This document shows, piece by piece, positions 1 to 9,720 of a stretch of DNA of 64,000 nt. The notes beneath the pieces are model-generated. The model did no database searches. It was not told the DNA's origin and worked only from the letters and a program-made list of their open reading frames with translations. How positions within the stretch are numbered: the first letter of the stretch is position 1; every line of letters begins with the position of its first letter. The DNA comes from Orychophragmus violaceus (Eukaryota > Streptophyta > Magnoliopsida > Brassicales > Brassicaceae): the NCBI GenBank assembly GCA_030180135.1, contig CM058234.1:1488001-1552000 (forward strand), written 5' to 3'. The position numbers and the translations under genes were made by a program.

Positions 1-640
1 ACCAAACCAAATCGAACCAAAAATCAGAAAAGAAATCCAACAAAACCGAAATTATTAATAACACATAATTTATTTTTATATCAGATTAAATCAATACTAA
101 TCTGAAATAATTTTAAATTGTAAATTAAAATACTGTATTATATAACATAAACTTTTAGAGCCAAATAGTTTGTTTTTTTACGGAATCCCTAGACATTGAA
201 TATCATTTGATTATTTTTCAAATTTTTACAAAAACAGTAATAAATAATGATCATTTTGATTTGTTCGGTTTAATATAATTATTTTAAATAAATTTGATTG
301 AATATAACCGAACTACACTAGAACCAAAAATAATTTAGTCAATTTTTTATTTTCAAAATTCATAACCAAATTGAGCAAAACTAACATCTAACCGAACCAA
401 AATATCAAAATAGAATAGATACTGACCTCTACAACCGAAACCGAAAATAACCAAGTAAAACCGAACTGATAATCCGAACGCCCAAATTTAGCCTTAACCA
501 AATCCACACGCTTAATTACGATTACAATATTGAAGAAATTAAATTTAAAATAGTCATTAGAACGTAATCATAATGATCACATCCTATTATATCCACCTCA
601 CCGAAATGACCTCACACACCGACCAGCTCTATACTTATTG
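1..640. repeat. AT-rich decayed repeat, no gene seen
   Basis: AT-rich DNA dotted with CCGAAC/CGGTT-type words (aaccgaaccaaa, ttcggttta) like those in the MITE-type elements elsewhere in the window. I see no exon. It lies where the last intron or the 3' end of the RING-type gene on the minus strand should be, so it may be a transposon in that gene's last intron. No clear termini or target duplication are visible. Confidence 0.4.
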
Positions 641-844
641 AGTTTACAACATGTAAAAAAAAAACGAAAAGAAACAAAAACAAGAAGTGCAGCTTTTTTT
701 CATTACAAAACAAATCTTAAGATCTTCTCTTGTTCTGTCCTCTGTTCTCTTTTTCATTGCAACGGTTATTTTCGATATTGTTCAAATCCTTTCAGTGTGT
801 CTATATCCAAAACTCGTGGAAAGATTTTGATTTCGGTTACTTAC

Positions 845-1790
845 AGCATCATCGCTAGATATCACACGTTCGGTTTGAGAACCAACACCTAACTCAGTCA
901 TTATCCCTCCTTGAGTTTCCCGGACTTCGCCATTCACTTTCTCGGAGTTCTTTTCTGTAAGAAACTTGAATTTTGAAAGCCTTTCTATCTCTTCATCCGG
1001 GGCACCTTCCTGAAATAATAATCATAATAACAAGCTTGCTTATTAGGATGCATCAAGAAACATGGGATTGAAGTAGCTCTAGTGATTATCTTTACCTGAT
1101 CTGCTAATGCATACAAGATGGCGATGATGCAAGGTAAACAGCAGCAAACAGCAATACCGATTAGACTAGCAACCACCACGCAAATGACAACGAAGATAAC
1201 ATCAAAGGCAAGGAATGCAACACAGAGCCTACGAGAAACAAAGATTTTGATTCAAGGAAACAATCTTTTAAACAATCAACAACCGTTATTTTCCTGCTAC
1301 ATACCAGTACAGTAGAGGTGAAGATTGAGCGAGCCCCTCGGTATCACCTGTGACCCAGTAAAACCCAATGATCCACCAGACAAAAGAGAACATCGTATTT
1401 GCAGACTCAAGATGCTTGGCGAAACTGGAACAACGAAAAGAACAGTTAACTCACTTCAACATTTGTATACAAATCTTGAAGTAATCTAAGCAAGTAAGAG
1501 TCATAGATCAAAGAAGAAATTTGACCTAGCTTGATGGTTATCATCACCGTCGTCTAAACCATAACCATCAGATTCGTCTTCACTTCCACTGAAAGGCCCA
1601 TGATTTGATGAATCTTCTCCACTCGAAGAACGAGCTTGTCGCCGTCGTTTATACTCAGCAATTACACATCCAACATGAAACAAACACTGTAAACTATACC
1701 CAACAATCCACACCCTTAAAGGAACCTCAGGACGTTCTTCAGAGCTAAACCCTAGAATCGCAATTGACACAATCACAAATACGAGATTCC
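845..1790 (-). pseudogene. RIE1-like RING-type E3 ligase gene, 3' half of exon 1 through exon 4 (split by retrotransposon)
   Basis: Part of a RIE1-like family gene: multi-pass membrane proteins with a C-terminal RING that act as ubiquitin ligases. Exon 1 continues at 1526-1790 (PLRVWIVGYSLQCLFHV, then an acidic Ser/Asp-rich linker). Exon 2 is 1305-1424 (AKHLESANTMFSF and WWIIGFYWV). Exon 3 is 1096-1228 (membrane segment GIAVCCCLPCIIAILYALAD). Exon 4 is 845-1009 (EGAPDEEIERLSKFKF, then GGIMTELG). All junctions are GT-AG and phases agree. The RING exon itself is not found in 1-844; it may lie beyond the window edge or be lost. A gypsy element sits between 1790 and 6864, in the first membrane helix, so this allele cannot make a normal protein. 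Family assignment is from remembered motifs; the exon structure is read directly. Confidence 0.85.
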
Positions 1791-2161
1791 TAATAGAGTA
1801 AAACCGTAACTCTTTCTCACACTAAGAATTAACGTTCGTAAAACGCGAATCCTTTCACTGTAACCTAGCTAACTCAAGCTTAGATCACAAGTAACCAAGT
1901 AACTAGAAGAGAGATTGATAAGAAGAAGATAAAAATACTTTTGATTAATTGTAAGTCTAAAGAACACCATGAGCTCTCTTTATATAGCAAACCATCGAAT
2001 GATGTGGTTGCTTAGAGATAACTCTTATTGCTTAAAGATAACTCCTAAATAAGATAAACACCAACACCAAGAAATAAGCAACTAATAAAACGATAACACC
2101 AAATCTCGTATAGGAAATCCTTGCTGACGTGTAGTAGCCGTTAAGCTGATTTCCTATATCA
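1791..2161 (-). repeat. 3' LTR of the gypsy element in the RING-type gene
   Basis: 371 bp, reading TGATATAGG...CTCTATTA in element orientation. It matches the LTR at 6493-6863 base for base as far as I can see. It is preceded by ATTCC (1786-1790). Confidence 0.95.
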
Positions 2162-2163
2162 AA

Positions 2164-2177
2164 TCTCCCCCCTTTGA
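2164..2177 (-). other. Polypurine tract of the gypsy element
   Basis: On the minus strand this reads as an A/G-rich tract with six G directly before the 3' LTR. This is the position where second-strand synthesis is primed in LTR retrotransposons. Confidence 0.8.
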
Positions 2178-2190
2178 AGAAACCTTGTCC

Positions 2191-2964
2191 TCAAGGTTTG
2201 AAGGAAGGAAACCTTCTCTGCAACTCATAGAGGAATTCCCAAGTCGCCTCCTCTTCTTGCTGATTCGTCCATTGCACCAATACCATAGTAGCCGGCTTGC
2301 CTTGCCTATTAACCATTTTGCGCTCTAGTACTCGTAACGGTTCCCTTATCATTACGTCTTGGACAAGAGATGGCAGCTGGTTTGTGGTACGAGTAGTTCC
2401 GACATGCAACTTTAATTGCGATATGTGAAACACAGGATGAATTTGAGACGTAGCTGGCAACGCGAGTTTGTATGCCACTGGACCACACTTATCGACTACT
2501 CTGAAGGGGCCAAAGTACTTGGGAGCCAACTTTTGATTGGGACGCATTACGACGGACTGCTGTCTGTATGGCTGCAACTTAACGTAAACATAGTCCCCGA
2601 TATTCAAGTTCCTATCCGTACGGTGCTGGTCGGCGAACTGTTTCATCCGATGTTGGGCCCGAAGAAGATGAAATTTCAGTAACATAAGCATGTGTTCACG
2701 TTCCTCTAGTGTTTTAGCGACCACAGCTATCTTCGTTTCACCCGGAAGGTATGGTAAGTGTAGTGGCGGAGCTTGACCGTAGACGGCTTCGTAGGGCGTC
2801 ATCTGGATTGCTGAATGGAAGTTTGTGTTATACCAAAATTCAGCTAAGGGAAGCCATTTACTCCATAGGTGAGGACGGTCACTGCACATACATCGTAAGT
2901 ATGTTTCCAAGCAGCGATTCACCACTTCTGTTTGGCCATCACTCAAACGAAGGTGGTAGTCCAT
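2191..2964 (-). CDS. Gypsy integrase C-terminal part with chromodomain-like tail (separated by frameshift)
   Basis: 257 residues. It begins just after the deletion point with SDGQTEVVNRCLETYLRC, the segment that follows the integrase active site. It continues through the conserved WYNTNFHSAIQMTPYEAVYG block, the GPF/Y-type region (KYFGPFRVVDKCGPVAYKL) and HPVFHISQLK, and ends in a chromodomain-like stretch (MVLVQWTNQQEEEATWE). In a normal element this is continuous with the upstream polyprotein. Here it overlaps the end of that frame in a different phase, so it is probably not expressed. Confidence 0.85.
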   Translation of the reverse strand: MDYHLRLSDGQTEVVNRCLETYLRCMCSDRPHLWSKWLPLAEFWYNTNFHSAIQMTPYEAVYGQAPPLHLPYLPGETKIAVVAKTLEEREHMLMLLKFHLLRAQHRMKQFADQHRTDRNLNIGDYVYVKLQPYRQQSVVMRPNQKLAPKYFGPFRVVDKCGPVAYKLALPATSQIHPVFHISQLKLHVGTTRTTNQLPSLVQDVMIREPLRVLERKMVNRQGKPATMVLVQWTNQQEEEATWEFLYELQRRFPSFKP

Positions 2965-5900
2965 CGATAAAGTCCATTGAGATATCAGTCCATAATGCCT
3001 CAGGAATCGGCAGTGGCTGGAGCAGACCAGGCGACGCAGCTGTGTCGTACTTACATTGCTGGCAAGTATTGCAGCTCCGGATATAAGCTTGAATGTCTTT
3101 TGACATCCCCTTCCAATAAAACAACCCTTTTACTCGCTGGTGAGTGACATCGCGTCCTGAATGTCCTCCACTTCCTGAACAGTGCAACCATTCCAAAATA
3201 GTGTTTCGAATGGACAAATCGTGAGGAACCACTATCTTGCTCTTGCGTCGTAATATGTTTTGTGCCAAGGAGTAGTGTTTCCGAGCTTGTGGGTTTATGG
3301 TCAGCGCCTCTATCAGTTCTTTGATGGACGGATCCGAGTCATAACAGGCTTGAATGCGTTGAAGCAAGTCGCAATCAAGGACGGTTAAGGCCATCTGAAG
3401 AACCTCTGATCCTTCTACCCGTGATAAAGCATCCGCGGCAATGTTGTCTTTACCTTGACGGTATTGGATTTCGTAATCGAACTCTAACAGCTTTGGAAGC
3501 CATTGTTGCTGAATCGGGGTGTTTAACCGTTGTTCCAACAGATACTTCAAGCTCCTTTGATCCGTTTTAATCACAAAATGCCCCATAAGCAAATAATGGC
3601 GCCATTTTTGGACTGCAAATACTACGGCCAAGAGCTCTTTTTCGTAAATAGAAAGGTTTAATTGTTTACCTTTTAGATGCCTGCTTATATAAGCTAGAGG
3701 GTGGCCTTCTTGCATTAATACAGCACCGATACCTTGTCCGCATGCATCAGTCTCCACCGTAAATGGCTTGTCAAACCGTGGTAACGCCAAGACAGGAGCT
3801 GCACAGAGGACCTGTTTAAGCTCATTGAAAGCGGTTCTTGCTTCATCCGACCAGATGAAAGAATCTTTCTTGGTTAGGGCTGTCAATGGTCGCGCGATTG
3901 TTCCAAAATTCTTGACGAACCTCCTGTAATATCCCGCCAACCCGAGGAACCCACGAAGTTGTTTAAGCGAGACAGGAACCGGCCATTCTGACACTGCTCG
4001 TACCTTGTTTGGGTCAGTAGCAATACCGTCTGAGGATATGTAATGCCCTAAGTATTCTACTCTCTTCGTCCCAAACGTACACTTGCTTCTCTTAGCGTAT
4101 AGATTGTTTTTCCTCATTAGCTCAAATACACAACGCAAGTGTTCTTGATGTAGCTCCATTGATGCGCTGTATATCAAAATATCGTCGAAGAAGACGAGAA
4201 CACATTTACGCAGCAAATTCTTGAAGACCGAGTTCATTAGCCCTTGAAAAGTAGCTGGGGCGTTAGTCAACCCAAATGGCATAACCAGATACTCGTAATG
4301 CCCACTATGAGTCTTGAATGCCGTCTTATGGATGTCGGATTCCGCCATTCGTACTTGATGGTAACCAGCTCTTAGATCGATTTTGGAGTAGACGCAAGAT
4401 CCACCGAGCTCGTCCATTAAGTCTTCAATCAATGGAATAGGAAACCGGTTTTTAACAGTCATATTGTTCAGTCCTCTGTAATCCACGCAAAGACGCCAAG
4501 TGCCGTCTTTCTTTTTTACCAATACCACGGGTGAAGCAAAAGAACTAGAGCTGTCACGAATCGTTCCTGCTTCTAAAAGTTCTTGTACTATACGATCAAT
4601 CTCATTTTTCTGATGAACTGCGTATCGATAGGGGCGTTGGTTGATCGGATTAGATCCCTCAAGTAATGGAATCTTGTGGTTGTGTGTGGGCCGTGATGGA
4701 GGCAAAGTAGTTGGTTCCGCAAACACCTCTTCGAAACCTGACAGTATGTCCTGTAACATTGGTTCCTCCTCGGAGTTGTTCTGAACTGACTCAATAGAGC
4801 ATAAGCTCCCCTGATTCTCCACTGTAAAATCCTGTACGCATATCATTGCGAGTTGGACTTGTTCTTCGTGTAACTTGTTGAGCTTAACTGCCTTCATCTC
4901 TCGGACGGAACCTCTTTTAATTCCATGGAGTAAGACTCGTTTATGTTTCCATTGAAATTGCATCTCAAGCTTCATAAAATCCCAAGTTATTGGTCCCAAA
5001 GTTCCCAGCCATTGTACTCCGAGTACCATATCACAACCACCCAATGGTAGTACCAGCATATCATCTTCCCATTCAGTGCCCCCAAAACTCCATTGAAACT
5101 TCTCAATTTTCGAGCTTACCCCTAACTTCCGTCCATCAGCAACTGCGACCTTAGCAATACTGGTTGGTACTAGCGTACATCCCAGCTTTGAAGCCACTTG
5201 TGTATCCACAAAGTTATGTGTGGAACCTGAATCAATTAGGATGAACAAGGCTCGTTTTTTATGAAAACCTTTAACCCGCATTGTTTGGTAACCCGTTACT
5301 CCTGTTACAGCGTTAACTGAGATATGGGCACAGCAATGCTCTTCGGTTTCTTCGACTATTTCATCTTCAACGTTAGCTGCGTTTTCATCTTCCGGCTCCT
5401 CTGTTTCTAACATAAACAACTGCGTCTTCTTATGTTTGAGGTAATGCCCCGGAGTGTATTTTTCGTCACAGAAATAGCATAAACCTTCGGCGCGTCTGCG
5501 GCTCATCTCTTCTTTGGATAGAAACGGTTTTGGTTGAGTCGTTTTTTCCTTTGACTTATCCAACTGTATGTTAGTACCACCGACAGCCTCTGTTTTCTTG
5601 AAGGGAAGTAATCCTTTTCCCGTATTAGGTGGCCTTGTACCCGACCAGGTTGTGGAGTTGGATTTCCTTGGATGTGCCTTTTCATACAGCCTACCCAACA
5701 TAAGACATTGTCGAATGTTTTGGGGTTGGAACATGCGGATATGCATCTGTGTATCCGTTCGCAAACCTGCTAGATATGCGCTTACGAGGTATTCTTCTGA
5801 AAGTTTAACTCGCGCCTTTATTAGCTCAAAGCGTGCATGATAGTCAACAATTCCATCGGTTTCTTGAAGTTGTTTCAATTCTGCGATTGGGTCGTCAAGC

Positions 5901-6460
5901 AAGTCATCAAACCTTTCATGGAGAATTATTTTATATGTCTCCCAATCCCGTAAGACCTCATCACCTTCATCGGACTCGACAATCGAACGATGCCAAGCTG
6001 CTGCATCTCCGTCAAAGTGAATGGATGCGATTCCTATCTTGATATCATCCGGTGTACTGTCTATTTTGAAGAACTGTTCCACTTTGAATAGCCACTCCTT
6101 AGTCCCTGTACCGTCAAAACGTGGGAACTCTATTTTCGCCAGCCTTGTCACGGCTGAATAGTTAGAAGTTGTTCCTCCCTTGTTTCGTGTTTGACCGGAA
6201 CTGTCTTCCTGCGATCCTGTATCTGTCTTGCCTCGTTTGTTACCACTCTGGTTCTCGCTGTTAACCGTGATCAACCGTATTGCTTCGAACATCTCGGCAA
6301 TACTTTTATCAAGTTTTTCATTATGCGCACCCATCTCAGACGCGATTTGAGTCGCGATTTCATCCTTCAATGCTTCAAATTGTGGAGCGAACGAACCTTC
6401 CACCTCACGCAACATCGCTTCTTTTTCTTTTTGCGCCAATTGAGCTCGTGTTTCGGTCAT
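2939..6460 (-). CDS. Gypsy Gag-protease-RT-RNaseH-integrase(N) polyprotein, truncated
   Basis: 1,173 residues, open throughout. In order: Gag with an acidic N-terminus; a zinc-knuckle-like CYFCDEKYTPGHYLKHKK in which the last expected Cys is absent; protease (LIDSGSTHNFV); RT with FFDDILIYS; RNase H (VETDACGQGIGAVLMQ); integrase HHCC zinc finger (YIRSCNTCQQCKYD); then WTDISMDFIDGLPP followed by a stop. The rest of the integrase core, about 80 residues by comparison with the second gypsy element at 23611-26586, is deleted. The joint also shifts frame. Upstream enzymatic motifs look intact, but the element cannot encode a working integrase. The start at 6460 lies 20 bp inside the primer-binding site. 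Confidence 0.9.
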   Translation of the reverse strand: MTETRAQLAQKEKEAMLREVEGSFAPQFEALKDEIATQIASEMGAHNEKLDKSIAEMFEAIRLITVNSENQSGNKRGKTDTGSQEDSSGQTRNKGGTTSNYSAVTRLAKIEFPRFDGTGTKEWLFKVEQFFKIDSTPDDIKIGIASIHFDGDAAAWHRSIVESDEGDEVLRDWETYKIILHERFDDLLDDPIAELKQLQETDGIVDYHARFELIKARVKLSEEYLVSAYLAGLRTDTQMHIRMFQPQNIRQCLMLGRLYEKAHPRKSNSTTWSGTRPPNTGKGLLPFKKTEAVGGTNIQLDKSKEKTTQPKPFLSKEEMSRRRAEGLCYFCDEKYTPGHYLKHKKTQLFMLETEEPEDENAANVEDEIVEETEEHCCAHISVNAVTGVTGYQTMRVKGFHKKRALFILIDSGSTHNFVDTQVASKLGCTLVPTSIAKVAVADGRKLGVSSKIEKFQWSFGGTEWEDDMLVLPLGGCDMVLGVQWLGTLGPITWDFMKLEMQFQWKHKRVLLHGIKRGSVREMKAVKLNKLHEEQVQLAMICVQDFTVENQGSLCSIESVQNNSEEEPMLQDILSGFEEVFAEPTTLPPSRPTHNHKIPLLEGSNPINQRPYRYAVHQKNEIDRIVQELLEAGTIRDSSSSFASPVVLVKKKDGTWRLCVDYRGLNNMTVKNRFPIPLIEDLMDELGGSCVYSKIDLRAGYHQVRMAESDIHKTAFKTHSGHYEYLVMPFGLTNAPATFQGLMNSVFKNLLRKCVLVFFDDILIYSASMELHQEHLRCVFELMRKNNLYAKRSKCTFGTKRVEYLGHYISSDGIATDPNKVRAVSEWPVPVSLKQLRGFLGLAGYYRRFVKNFGTIARPLTALTKKDSFIWSDEARTAFNELKQVLCAAPVLALPRFDKPFTVETDACGQGIGAVLMQEGHPLAYISRHLKGKQLNLSIYEKELLAVVFAVQKWRHYLLMGHFVIKTDQRSLKYLLEQRLNTPIQQQWLPKLLEFDYEIQYRQGKDNIAADALSRVEGSEVLQMALTVLDCDLLQRIQACYDSDPSIKELIEALTINPQARKHYSLAQNILRRKSKIVVPHDLSIRNTILEWLHCSGSGGHSGRDVTHQRVKGLFYWKGMSKDIQAYIRSCNTCQQCKYDTAASPGLLQPLPIPEALWTDISMDFIDGLPPSFE

Positions 6461-6479
6461 GATTCCGAGAAACGACGAA

Positions 6480-6490
6480 GCTCTGATACC
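6480..6490 (-). other. Primer-binding site (initiator tRNA-Met type)
   Basis: In element orientation this reads GGTATCAGAGC, two bases inside the 5' LTR. It matches the plant initiator tRNA-Met complement used by many Ty3 and Ty1 elements. Confidence 0.85.
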
Positions 6491-6492
6491 TT

Positions 6493-6863
6493 TAATAGAG
6501 TAAAACCGTAACTCTTTCTCACACTAAGAATTAACGTTCGTAAAACGCGAATCCTTTCACTGTAACCTAGCTAACTCAAGCTTAGATCACAAGTAACCAA
6601 GTAACTAGAAGAGAGATTGATAAGAAGAAGATAAAAATACTTTTGATTAATTGTAAGTCTAAAGAACACCATGAGCTCTCTTTATATAGCAAACCATCGA
6701 ATGATGTGGTTGCTTAGAGATAACTCTTATTGCTTAAAGATAACTCCTAAATAAGATAAACACCAACACCAAGAAATAAGCAACTAATAAAACGATAACA
6801 CCAAATCTCGTATAGGAAATCCTTGCTGACGTGTAGTAGCCGTTAAGCTGATTTCCTATATCA
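6493..6863 (-). repeat. 5' LTR of the gypsy element in the RING-type gene
   Basis: 371 bp, apparently identical to 1791-2161. Followed by the second ATTCC target duplication at 6864-6868. Confidence 0.95.
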
Positions 6864-7130
6864 ATTCCAGACTATATCGAGAGCTATAATCGGTTTCGAG
6901 TAAGCCCATTCACTCTGTCTCTCCTCGAGCTGCTCAGCCGCTACCTCACGGACTCGAACGGAAGGTTCACGGAGCATCATCCGTCGGTTGCTAGCGCGGC
7001 GAAGAAGCCTCGACGCTGCGCCTCGAAGTGGCTGGGAGGAGCGAGGGATGTTACGTCTGTTCCGGGTTAGAAGCGGTGAAACGTCCATCGCCGGAGAAGA
7101 AGAGGTTGGGACAGGGATCGGTGGATTCAT
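6864..7130 (-). pseudogene. RIE1-like RING-type E3 ligase gene, 5' half of exon 1
   Basis: Start of the same minus-strand gene. The chosen ATG is at 7130 (MNPPIPVPTSSS); an upstream in-frame ATG at 7160 gives a poor hydrophobic leader and is less likely. The reading frame carries a basic N-terminal region, then the family motif QSEWAYSKPIIALDIVWN, and runs straight into the retrotransposon end. If the element and one copy of the 5-bp duplication are ignored, the frame continues without a break into the exon at 1790. This shows that the insertion, not earlier decay, broke the gene. The 5' flank (7131-7511) should hold the promoter; I see no clear TATA box there. Confidence 0.85.
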
Positions 7131-7511
7131 CAAAGAAACAAAAACCCAGAATTTGATCAAGTTTCGAAATTTCGGGGAATTGGAGAGGTGAAGATTGGAT
7201 TTTGAGTTATCGGGTTGATCCAGAATGGTCCGAATCTCGATGGGTCAGGATTGAAATCGCTGGAAATAATCTGTGGGTGGATGATTCTAGGTTCTGAGGA
7301 CCAGTTTCTTAGAAACCATTGGAAATTGAAAACGACAAGAGAATGTCTTAATTCCATTTTTATATAACTTAATTAAAATCATGTGATTAGTGTTGATAAA
7401 GTTGGTTAAAAAAGATTAAATGTCTCCAGTGTTTTTTTCCCCCTGCGGATTCTTGATATTGAAGCGCATAGAGAAAGGCCTTTGTGTGAAGCCCATGAGG
7501 AGAGAACAATT
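7131..7511. other. Intergenic: 5' flank of RIE1-like gene and gap before tRNA
   Basis: Holds the presumed 5' UTR and promoter of the RIE1-like gene (minus strand) and the region downstream of the tRNA gene. I see no other gene or clear regulatory site. Confidence 0.4.
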
Positions 7512-7517
7512 AAAAAA
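7512..7517 (-). terminator. RNA polymerase III terminator
   Basis: Six T in a row on the minus strand, two bases beyond the 3' end of the tRNA-Ala gene. This is the standard Pol III stop signal. Confidence 0.85.
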
Positions 7518-7518
7518 G

Positions 7519-7591
7519 TGGAGATGCGGGGTATCGATCCCCGTACCTCTCGCATGCTAAGCGAGCGCTCTACCATCTGAGCTACATCACC
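7519..7591 (-). tRNA. tRNA-Ala (anticodon AGC)
   Basis: A 73-nt cloverleaf on the minus strand. The acceptor strands GGTGATG and CATCTCC pair except for one T-T mismatch at position 3. The D arm contains AGCTCAGATGGTAGAGC. The anticodon arm is CTCGC-TTAGCAT-GCGAG with anticodon AGC. The T arm is CGGGG-ATCGATA-CCCCG and also serves as the internal B box. There is no intron. It is followed by an oligo-T terminator. The acceptor mismatch could lower folding quality, so a decayed copy is possible, but all loops are typical. Confidence 0.93.
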
Positions 7592-8645
7592 ATTGCTTAG
7601 TTAGGTGCAAATTTCCTTCTAACTAGTATGTAAATGTTATTAACTATAGCTAATGTTTGTAGATGTTTATTGAAATGGAATCTATCGAGAATAGGCATGG
7701 AATCTATCGAAGCTGGGAATCTATTCAAGGATTCTCTCAATCGGGTCTCTCAGGTTATCGAACAACATGAGTTCATCTCTAAAAGTATAATTGTAACTAG
7801 GCATGGCATTTAGGTATTCGTTCTAGTATATGTTCGGGTTTGAGTTGGGTTTTTTGGATTTCTGGATTATCGGATTTAAGACTAGAGGTTCCGCTTGGAT
7901 ATTTTTATATATTTAGTCGGGTTTAGTTTAGGATTTACCGGGTTCGAGTCTTATTCGGACAGCTGAAATTATATAAAAAATGTCTAAAAAATGGAAAAGG
8001 TATTCAAAAGAATCTGATTTTTTTTGAAAATCCCGTCAAAATATATTTAAACTACTTAAAAGTATTCAAAAGTACTCGAAAATATATGAACTACCCAAAA
8101 AATCGATAAAAAACTACTTAAACTCTCCAAAGTACTAGAAAATAGTATAATTACTTAAAATTAGATAAATTTTGGGGTTATTTCGGATATTTTTCAGGTT
8201 CAATTCATATTCGGATATATTACGTGAATTAAACTATGCTTTCACTTAAATTCTATTAAACTGTTCCGTTGGATATATCAGTGGTTTGTAAATAGATTGC
8301 TTCCATGCATTTTAATTAGCCCATGTTTTGATTCAAATTCTAGTAAACCCTAGTGGATGAATTATAGACTGGTTATCAAATGCATTGCTTCTATTTTAAT
8401 TATAGTCAAAATCCACTATTAGTCAAAATAATATGTTGATATTAACAACTATGTTTTTATTTGTTTTCACTTTTAATTAGTTTATATATATCTTTTCAAT
8501 GCTTTTTTCTTTGACTTTTTCGTTTTAAGAATCTAATTAACTACTAGTTGGCTTTTTATAATTAATTTATAAATATCTTTACTATTTGTTTTTCTTTGGT
8601 CTTTTCCGTTTTAGGCATCTAATTAATTACTAGTTGGTTCTCCCG
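7592..8645. repeat. DEFL-array flank with decayed hAT-type MITE
   Basis: The part at 7670-7790 (gaagctgggaatctattcaa, gggtctct) recurs at 9600-9700 and 44070-44150, so this is a copy of the 3' flank of a DEFL unit. From about 7799, taggcatggcattt and repeated gttcgggtt-type words match the termini and body of the MITE family seen at 57357, 62368 and 62916; its right end is not recognisable. 8400-8645 matches the promoter-side flank of the other DEFL copies. No gene seen. Confidence 0.6.
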
Positions 8646-8672
8646 TATATATATATATATATATATATATAT
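8646..8672 (+). promoter_or_regulatory. (TA)13 TATA-type tract of DEFL gene A
   Basis: An uninterrupted 27-nt TA tract, ending 84 bp before the ATG of DEFL gene A and followed by gatactcacgaatgcaata, which is conserved in front of the other copies. Its place fits the core promoter. The tract length differs strongly between paralogues (27, 11, 13 and 33 nt). Confidence 0.6.
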
Positions 8673-8756
8673 GATACTCACGAATGCAATACACAGTTAC
8701 GTACATCCATCACTTTTTATCTTAAGATTTGTATTATTTTAGTTGTATCATCAAAG

Positions 8757-9108
8757 ATGACTAAAACCACCATTCTTGCAATCTTTTTGGCTGTCCTCGT
8801 TCTAGGTTTGCTTACGTTCTCCTTGTCATTTATTCGATGTTTTTTTTTTTTGGCTCATCACATTTATATTTTATAATGAAAAGAATTGAGATGATATATT
8901 AGTATATTACTTATGTTGTAAACATGTATCAATAATAGGGAAGATGACTCAGGAGACGCAAGGACAACAAAGGTGTCATTCCTGTACTGATGCCCCAGCT
9001 TGTGAAATCAAAGAGTGTATGTGGGAATGTGATTATAAGTGGAAAGGAAAACATGCAACAGGCGAGTGTCTGTTAGGTAGATATTGCTATTGCACTTTTG
9101 ACTGCTAA
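8757..9108 (+). CDS. DEFL gene A: secreted defensin-like cysteine-rich peptide (type I)
   Basis: Two exons, 8757-8805 and 8939-9108, with a 133-bp GT-AG intron in phase 1; 72 residues. Exon 1 encodes the hydrophobic core of a signal peptide (MTKTTILAIFLAVLVLG). Exon 2 gives GKMTQETQG, a likely cleavage region, then a short mature domain with cysteines in the order C..C..C..CxxxC....C..CxC..C, ending YCYCTFDC. This is the two-exon architecture and cysteine pattern of the plant DEFL/LCR family: secreted peptides used in defence or in reproductive signalling. Compared with gene C it has one extra Cys (CHSC where C has CHEY), giving nine, so one may be unpaired or allow dimers. Open and undamaged. 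Function and tissue cannot be told from sequence. Confidence 0.85.
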
Positions 9109-9720
9109 ATTTACAAAAAAAAAAACATATATCATCAAATATATTTTAATAAAATAAATGGGTTGGAGAAAAAAAAATAATATTGTGTAATCTTTTCTGA
9201 TTTTTAATGATCAATCACTTGACATCATCGGATCCTACTAAATATCAACAAAAAGTTGAATGATACCAGGGGAATCACGGTTGAATGAACTCCACCTTGT
9301 TTGACTCAGACTCGATCTTGTCCACCATTTCGAACTCGTCGCATGATATGCTTTCAACTATAGCTAACATATTAGTTATGTTGAATGTTTTATTTGATTC
9401 AATTACATAGTAGTAAGAAGATGGGACATGAGTACACCACAATTAAGGTTCGATCCACATGTTCTATATATTTTATTTGGCCATCCTAAAAAATCGCGGA
9501 TAAAACGAGGCAAGTATGTGAACTGTAGTTTTAAAGGCTAAAAAATCGATGGAATATCACATATCTAAAATAAATAGCTTTCAATAAAAGATGTTTATTG
9601 AAATGAAATTGTGCAACTTATCTCGAAGCTGGGAATCTATTCAAGGATGCTCTCGATCGGGTCTCTAAGATCATCAAACAAGTTGAGGTTCATCTCCCAA
9701 AGTATAACTAAAACTTGGGT
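9109..9720. repeat. 3' flank of DEFL gene A
   Basis: Closely matches 43617-44180 downstream of DEFL gene C, including the block ggatcctactaaatatcaac and the tgggaatctattcaaggatg block. This makes the A and C regions segmental copies. No gene recognised. Confidence 0.7.

Larger units (their letters stand above)
1791..6863 (-). mobile_element. Ty3/gypsy chromovirus-type LTR retrotransposon, internally deleted
   Basis: A 5,073-bp element on the minus strand, bounded by 371-bp LTRs and a 5-bp target duplication, ATTCC (1786-1790 and 6864-6868). It has an initiator-Met tRNA primer site beside the right LTR and a purine tract beside the left LTR. It encodes Gag, protease, RT, RNase H and the integrase zinc finger. 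The integrase catalytic core is missing, and the integrase C-terminus with a chromodomain-like tail follows in another frame. The two LTRs look identical by eye, so insertion was very recent. It splits exon 1 of the RIE1-like gene. Confidence 0.95.

Noticed and set aside
7697..7800. Short exon-like frame (MESIEAGNLFKDSLNRVSQ)
   Set aside because: It reads well for about 30 codons, but copies at 9600 and 44070 do not keep the frame, and no splice context or family was recognised.
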